NCBI GenBank assembly: GCA_023525975.1
Contig: CM042042.1
Span: 1,247,501 to 1,311,500 of the forward strand
DNA from: Smallanthus sonchifolius
Lineage: Eukaryota > Streptophyta > Magnoliopsida > Asterales > Asteraceae
Reading direction: 5' to 3'
DNA length: 64,000 nt
The position numbers were made by a program, and so were the translations under genes. The notes beneath the pieces are model-generated. The model saw only the letters and a program-made list of their open reading frames with translations. It had not been told where the DNA came from and ran no database searches. Each line of letters opens with the position of its first letter. The first letter of the stretch is position 1. Below are positions 58,764-64,000 of this stretch, one piece after another.

Positions 58764-61700
58764 TCATCTACACTCTATGATTTCCAGATCTTTTAACATC
58801 GTGAGATTCGATAGCTGAGGCAGTGACTCCAGACTATTACAATCTTTTATTGACAAGAGGGTGATGTTTGATAGTGGAAGGTCTTGAAATGATTCAATAC
58901 CTTGACAATCATATATAATCAGTTGGGTGAGGTGAATGCAATTACTCAATTGAACTATTGATTTCAGATTTCCCCAACTGTGTATATCTAGAACTTCAAG
59001 CATTGGCATGCTTGTGTTGTTGATCTTTTCCATTACTTTCTCACAACCATTTATGACAAGTGACTTGAGCTTCTGCCCTCCTTCTCCTTCTAATGTTGCT
59101 ATTGCTGGGAAGAAGACACGTGTAATTGAATTACACCAAGAGATCTTCAAAGTCTCAATGCTATTGCTATTTGGACAAAAACAACGCTCCATTCTATTAC
59201 ACTTCCATATCTCCAACATCCTAAGAGATGATAGGAGGTTGCTCTCTAAAGTATCATCCTCCTCTTTCTCTCCTAAACTCACCAGATTATCACATTTAGA
59301 TACTTCCAATTTCTTTAAACTCTTAAGAACCTTACTTGCCTCTAATTCTGATTCCCACAAGTACCTTATTTCATTACACTTATTGATTTTTAAATCTTCA
59401 ACTACCCCAAGATACTTTACAACACCTCCCCACACCTCATCCTTAAGTCCTGAAATAGATGTTATTTTCAACTCTGTGATTGATGAACCTGCCTCAACCA
59501 GACTTCTCAACACACCATCACCACATGTATTTATTTCTAAAACCCTTAGTGAAGGTAGTGCTTTAAGTGAGATGTCAGCCAAATTGCCACATTTTTTTAT
59601 ACGAAGCTCTTGAAGGCATGGAAACACCACCTTGCCATTGGTTGACCATACCTCCCAACCCGACATATCTTTAATCCTAAGAGTTTCAAGTGAAGGGAAA
59701 GCAACATCACAGGTTCCACTTAACTCCAAACCTATGTGTTTAACCCTATCCATGCCTTGTATAAACAACTCCTTAAGTGAAGGTAGTTTCCCAAGTGGCG
59801 GTAAAGAAGTACACTTTCTACACCCACGTATTGACACATTAACCAACTCATGAAAAGAGGGATCACCAACCCAATTTGAAAACTCTGTTCCCCCGTATGA
59901 CACAATTGCAAGCTCTTTCAACTTATCATTATTAGCCTTCAGTTCATTGAGAACCTCCTTCTCAAGTGAACCCCTTTGTGAACCATTAAACACTTCAACC
60001 CATTTCAACTCTAATTTAGAAATCTCTTTTAGAGATAATTTCACCTCCTGTGCATGCATTACGCTTTGCAATCCCTCAATAGAAATTATCCCATGGAGAT
60101 TCTTAAAGCCCTTAAGATCGGTTATTACAAAGCCATTGTCTCCTCCAGTGATGATCTTGGTGAGAGTATAAAGACTTTTTAACTTACCAATCCCTAAGGG
60201 GAGCTTCTTCAAAAGCGGAGTATCCCTAATGTCAAAATGCCGCAAATTTTTGAGTTTTAAGAAGCTTTTAGGCAACTTAGTCAAACTTTTACAACCAAAA
60301 AGAATCAATGCTTGTAAATTATAAAGATTGCCCACATTCTTTGGTAACTTTTTGATTTTAGTCTTAGATAAATTAAGATACCGCAAATGCTTCAAATTAC
60401 CAATGCACTCTGGTACCTCACTTATCTTAAAATGGTTCAAAGAAAGAACCCTTAACAGTGGTAACTCAAGAAGCATGTCTACCAAAACTTTATTGGATAA
60501 GTAAAAGTTGTCCCGACCATCATCCACCCCGACATACACCGCTAGCATTGTTCTCAAGCTTCTAGCTATTTTAAATGCCTCAAACTTATTGTAGCCTACA
60601 TAATGTTCACGAATAAATGACATATAGCGGTGCTTTGCCAAAGTTTCCTTCCCCGTCTTCGCATGATTTTCAAACCTTATAAAAAACTCTCCGGCAACAA
60701 AGGTGGCCAAGTCATTCATGAGATCATGCATCATAAACAATGATTCCTCATTAGGTGCATGTTGAAAAAATGACCTTGATAACAAAATTTCAAAATATTC
60801 ATGGCCCAAGCGTTCTTGTGACTTGGTTGCATTTGATGGGTTCAAAAACCCTTCTGCCATCCATAACAAGACTAACTCCTCCTTGTTAAATAAAAAGTCC
60901 TTAGGGAACAAGGAGCAGTATGCAAACAATTGCTTCAAATCTGCAGAAAGATCATGGTAACTTAGCCTAAGAGCTGGAACAATCTTATCACTATTTTCTA
61001 AATCCCATATATCACTATTTAACACATCCTTCCAGTCTTCTCCATCTGTTTTTGTCCTCAACAGCCTTCCCATTGCCTTCAAAGCCAAAGGCAAACAATC
61101 ACACTTTTTCACAATACCTTCACCATGTGGTTTAAGTGTTGTGTGTGAGTCGAAGTTATCTACACCTAATGCATGTATAGCAAATAAAGATAAAGAATCT
61201 TCATGTGACAAACTCTTTAGACGATCCAGAGGATAAAAACCTAGACTTTTGAGCAATTTATCGTTTCGAGTTGTCATGATTATCCTACTTCCAGGAGCAC
61301 ATGAATGAAACGGGCGCACTAGGTTTTCCCAATCGTCATCGTTTTCACTCCACACATCATCAACTACTAGAAGAAATCGTTTTTTCTTAAATTGTTCTAT
61401 AAGAGCCATTTGAACCATTTGAAGTTGATTTAAATCTTTTTTTTCTTTGTTATTTTCCTTTTTTTCTTCCTTGTTTTTTTCATTGTTTTCTTCCTTGTTT
61501 TCTATAGTCACATATTTAAAGATGGCATCGCTTATCTTAACTATATCAAAATCTTCAGAAACACACACCCACGCCTTGAGTTCAAAATGATCGTCCACTT
61601 GTGGATCATTAAACAAAAGCCTAGCTAGAGTGGTCTTACCAACCCCACCCATACCAACTATGGGTAAGATGCTAAAGTTTACCTCAGATGGCTCATCCCT

Positions 61701-62255
61701 CAACAACTTGTTGCGAAATTCCTCTATCTCAAGTTCTCGTCCAACAACACTAGACGCATCTGGCAAAGAGGTTTCGTTTCTTCTACTAGTACTTTTTGGC
61801 TTTTCATCTAATTTCTTAATCAAACCAAGATCAGACTTTTGGTTTTCTAGACGTTGTAACTCCCTATTAATACTATCTAACCTGGGAGACAACCTATGAC
61901 TTAGTGATAAATTTGTGCAGCAAGTTGGGACGATGAGCTTTCTTACCTTGCTGGTGCTTGCTTCAGGTTCCGGGTTCAGCTCACGATCCAAAGCTTCGGT
62001 AGCCAGATCGTCGAGTACGTCATCGATATCGTAAGCCAAACATTGGAGATCACTCATCCATTCTTTAACAGTTTTTTCAGTCACCTCCTTCTGTGAGGCA
62101 TCATTTAGCAGATCTTGTATCCTGGACAATGTCCTCTTCAGTTCCTTCAGCTCGTTGTGAATTCCCTGAGCACGAACATATCGCCTCATGGCTTCATCAG
62201 AGAGCTTCTTAAAAACGACTTTGATGAGTTCATTAGCAATAGTTTCAGCAGCCAT
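58764..62255 (-). CDS. CC-NBS-LRR disease-resistance protein, truncated (CNL-C)
   Basis: This is a 1163-codon paralogue of CNL-A with the same domain order. It has an Rx-type coiled coil, P-loop GMGGVGKTT (201-209), LLVVDDVW, GSRIIMTTR, CSLFPKDF and MHD, then LRRs. Three points are odd. A TGA replaces an Arg codon in CRRIDYCG, removing the last ~156 residues. The GLPL motif reads CLPL (387-390) through a GGT to TGT change. The Lys/Glu/Asn-rich insert is seven residues longer than in CNL-A. An eight-residue stretch (NPEPEAST) near residue 97 is also extra in the coiled coil. It could produce a receptor lacking the last LRRs or be a young pseudogene. Confidence 0.88.
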   Translation of the reverse strand: MAAETIANELIKVVFKKLSDEAMRRYVRAQGIHNELKELKRTLSRIQDLLNDASQKEVTEKTVKEWMSDLQCLAYDIDDVLDDLATEALDRELNPEPEASTSKVRKLIVPTCCTNLSLSHRLSPRLDSINRELQRLENQKSDLGLIKKLDEKPKSTSRRNETSLPDASSVVGRELEIEEFRNKLLRDEPSEVNFSILPIVGMGGVGKTTLARLLFNDPQVDDHFELKAWVCVSEDFDIVKISDAIFKYVTIENKEENNEKNKEEKKENNKEKKDLNQLQMVQMALIEQFKKKRFLLVVDDVWSENDDDWENLVRPFHSCAPGSRIIMTTRNDKLLKSLGFYPLDRLKSLSHEDSLSLFAIHALGVDNFDSHTTLKPHGEGIVKKCDCLPLALKAMGRLLRTKTDGEDWKDVLNSDIWDLENSDKIVPALRLSYHDLSADLKQLFAYCSLFPKDFLFNKEELVLLWMAEGFLNPSNATKSQERLGHEYFEILLSRSFFQHAPNEESLFMMHDLMNDLATFVAGEFFIRFENHAKTGKETLAKHRYMSFIREHYVGYNKFEAFKIARSLRTMLAVYVGVDDGRDNFYLSNKVLVDMLLELPLLRVLSLNHFKISEVPECIGNLKHLRYLNLSKTKIKKLPKNVGNLYNLQALILFGCKSLTKLPKSFLKLKNLRHFDIRDTPLLKKLPLGIGKLKSLYTLTKIITGGDNGFVITDLKGFKNLHGIISIEGLQSVMHAQEVKLSLKEISKLELKWVEVFNGSQRGSLEKEVLNELKANNDKLKELAIVSYGGTEFSNWVGDPSFHELVNVSIRGCRKCTSLPPLGKLPSLKELFIQGMDRVKHIGLELSGTCDVAFPSLETLRIKDMSGWEVWSTNGKVVFPCLQELRIKKCGNLADISLKALPSLRVLEINTCGDGVLRSLVEAGSSITELKITSISGLKDEVWGGVVKYLGVVEDLKINKCNEIRYLWESELEASKVLKSLKKLEVSKCDNLVSLGEKEEDDTLESNLLSSLRMLEIWKCNRMERCFCPNSNSIETLKISWCNSITRVFFPAIATLEGEGGQKLKSLVINGCEKVMEKINNTSMPMLEVLDIHSWGNLKSIVQLSNCIHLTQLIIYDCQGIESFQDLPLSNITLLSIKDCNSLESLPQLSNLTMLKDLEIIECR

Positions 62256-62354
62256 TGTTAAGAGTGAAGAGGTAAAACGGGAATGGAATAGCTGCTTTGT
62301 ATGTATGAGAGGAAGATAGGATATGAGTGGAGAGAAAGAATGATTCTGTTAGTA

Positions 62355-62364
62355 GTTTTATAGA
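62355..62364 (-). promoter_or_regulatory. Probable TATA box of CNL-C
   Basis: Minus strand TCTATAAAAC lies about 100 bases upstream of the ATG, in the same sequence context (GATTCTGTTAGTAGTTTTATA on the plus strand, in pieces) as the CNL-A TATA box. Confidence 0.55.
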
Positions 62365-62379
62365 CATTTCGACCAAAGG

Positions 62380-63867
62380 TCTTGGTCAACTTTTTTTTTA
62401 ATATTCTTCAGCATATTCTACAATTGGTGGTTAGTATCCATTAATGTACTTTTGTCATATTTTATGAATTAAAATGCCAAGTTGCCAACCTTCATTCATT
62501 TTCAAAAAACAGTAAAAAGAGTAAAAGAAATAGTTGGAAAAAAAATTATCTTTTAAAGGTTGTTATAAATATTTAAAGTAAAAGATATCAAAAAGTTAAA
62601 AAAAATGAATAAAACCGGTTTGCAGGGAAGCCCCCTGGCTCGAACCTAGGTTGTGTGGTAATGAGATGAGGGACTTCAACCACCGGGTTTGGTGGACTTT
62701 AGTTGTAAATGTGGTTTGTCGGTTAGGTGGACTTTAACTTTCAACCAGCAAGAAAATATTGAAGGGTGAATGACATGAGAATTAATAACACTGTGTCGAC
62801 GGGGTAGGAGAGTGCGTGTTATTGTTTACCGTTAAGTTCATGACATAAATCATGAAGTTTATGTTTATTTGTCCCGTTGGATCGAGCTAGCCGAACCCCT
62901 TCCGGCGGTGTTGCCGATCTACCCGAGTAACCCGATGCACTACCCGAGTGGTACTCCTTTCTCCCTAATCACTATTGAGTATAGTTGGTTAAAAATCATT
63001 TGCAAAATATGTGGTTAAAAATAAGGATAGGTGGTAGCTGTATGTGCACATGTGAGCATTGAACAATAATTAAAGGGTTGATATCATGATATACACTACG
63101 AGTGTACAAAGAAACTATTGAGCATTGAACAAATTATTCAAAGAAACTCATTGAACAAATTATTCAAAGAAACTAATTAAAATAAATCAAAAATATTGAT
63201 GTTAAGTAGGGAAAGAAAATATAATAATAAATTATTAAATCAATAAATGTTTACCACAGTTGTAAATGGTTATTATTAAATCAATAAATTTAGAATATTA
63301 TTAAAATTTAAATAGCTTAACGTTGTGTTTCCGAGTCTCATTTAAGAAGCAAAAAGAAGGAAAAGAAACCTTTGTTCTAGAGTTTTTTGTAAATGGGAAA
63401 AAGAAATAAAATGGAAGGAAGAGTGTTCCAGAGTTTTTTTTAAGAAAAGAAATGAAGAGAAAACAAATCAAAAGAAAAAAAAAATTCTTTTTTTTATTTC
63501 CTTTAGTAAACTCGGGAACACAACGTAAAACCAAATACAACGTACCAACGATTCATATCCTTAGTTATTATTAAATCAATAAATTTATTATTAAATAGCT
63601 TAAAACTAAATATAGCGGTTCATATCCCTAACCACTATAAATGGTTAATTATTAAACCAAAAAATAGGTTTAATAATCTAATTATTAAATATTACACCGC
63701 TGTAAATGCATGAGTTATTAAACCTAAAAGAATTTGAAGCGTTTGAATAAGTATTTATAGCCGTTGATTTAGAAACCGCTAATAAGGATTAAAATCACTG
63801 CTATATTTGGTTATTTTTGTACTAGTGAATTCATAAACCATAGAGTGGATTTGATGTATATATTTAA
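62380..63867. other. Intergenic DNA, right end
   Basis: About 150 bases next to CNL-C resemble the CNL-A promoter region. The rest is AT-rich with repeated words such as TTATTATTAAATCAATAAAT. No gene is visible. Confidence 0.45.
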
Positions 63868-64000
63868 CTAGGTTGAAACCCATGTATTACATGGTTGAAT
63901 AAATACAATTTCTTATAAAACATCAGTTTTTATAAACATTTGTAAATTTCTACAAATTGTCATATAATTATTTTTTAAAAATGTTTTACAAAAAGAATGA
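63868..64000 (-). mobile_element. 3' end of a Helitron running off the window
   Basis: On the minus strand the sequence reads ACCATGTAATACATGGG, then TTTCAACCTAG, then T: a hairpin and CTAG end like those at 10410 and 14696. The body lies to the right, outside the window. Confidence 0.65.

Noticed and set aside
63301..63540. Minus-strand 79-codon frame rich in Phe, Lys and Ser
   Set aside because: It is an AT-rich chance frame without homology or splice context.

Overview
The window is nuclear DNA of a eudicot plant. Genes have GT-AG introns, intergenic DNA is AT-rich, and more than half of the window is transposon or transposon relic. The style of the repeats and the protein resemblances suggest an asterid, possibly Asteraceae; this is an inference from memory and was not tested.

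Left part (1-12 kb). A seven-exon gene for a DHHC protein S-acyltransferase of the PAT14 type (2022-6853, +) carries a 1.4-kb gag-derived LTR element in intron 1. Next to it, on the minus strand, is an LRR receptor-kinase gene of the At5g51560 type (11349-7515). It is broken by a stop codon just after the membrane span and by an extra T in a T-run inside the kinase domain. Its first intron holds a small Helitron and a tRNA-derived SINE.

Resistance-gene cluster (about 14.8-23.5, 41.8-53.0 and 55.1-62.3 kb). Three related blocks lie on the minus strand. Each has a 3' flank with remnants of a CYP704-type P450 gene followed by a CC-NBS-LRR (CNL) gene. Block A has an intact 1302-aa CNL. Block C has a 1163-aa CNL cut by one stop codon in the LRR region. 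Block B kept only two C-terminal LRR scraps and has been filled with transposons.

Mobile elements with visible ends and target-site duplications are a tandem 5S-bearing Cassandra array (12277-13426), a second Cassandra (16479-17185), an 8.2-kb LTR retrotransposon with 2.3-kb LTRs and one novel ORF (25021-33188), two hAT elements (34168-35164, 37148-38307), a PIF/Harbinger element with a nearly complete transposase (48689-50561), and several MITEs. A Helitron of about 3.9 kb (44700 to about 48578) carries exon fragments of two unrelated genes, SURF1 and ARP2. A 5' fragment of MCM2 lies at 40754-41747, and a broken non-LTR reverse transcriptase gene lies at 53.0-55.0 kb.

Probably functional genes are the S-acyltransferase (protein lipidation at membranes) and CNL-A (intracellular immune receptor); CNL-C may make a truncated receptor. 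The rest records gene decay, gene-fragment capture and nested insertion. No CRISPR, operon or bacterial signal is present.
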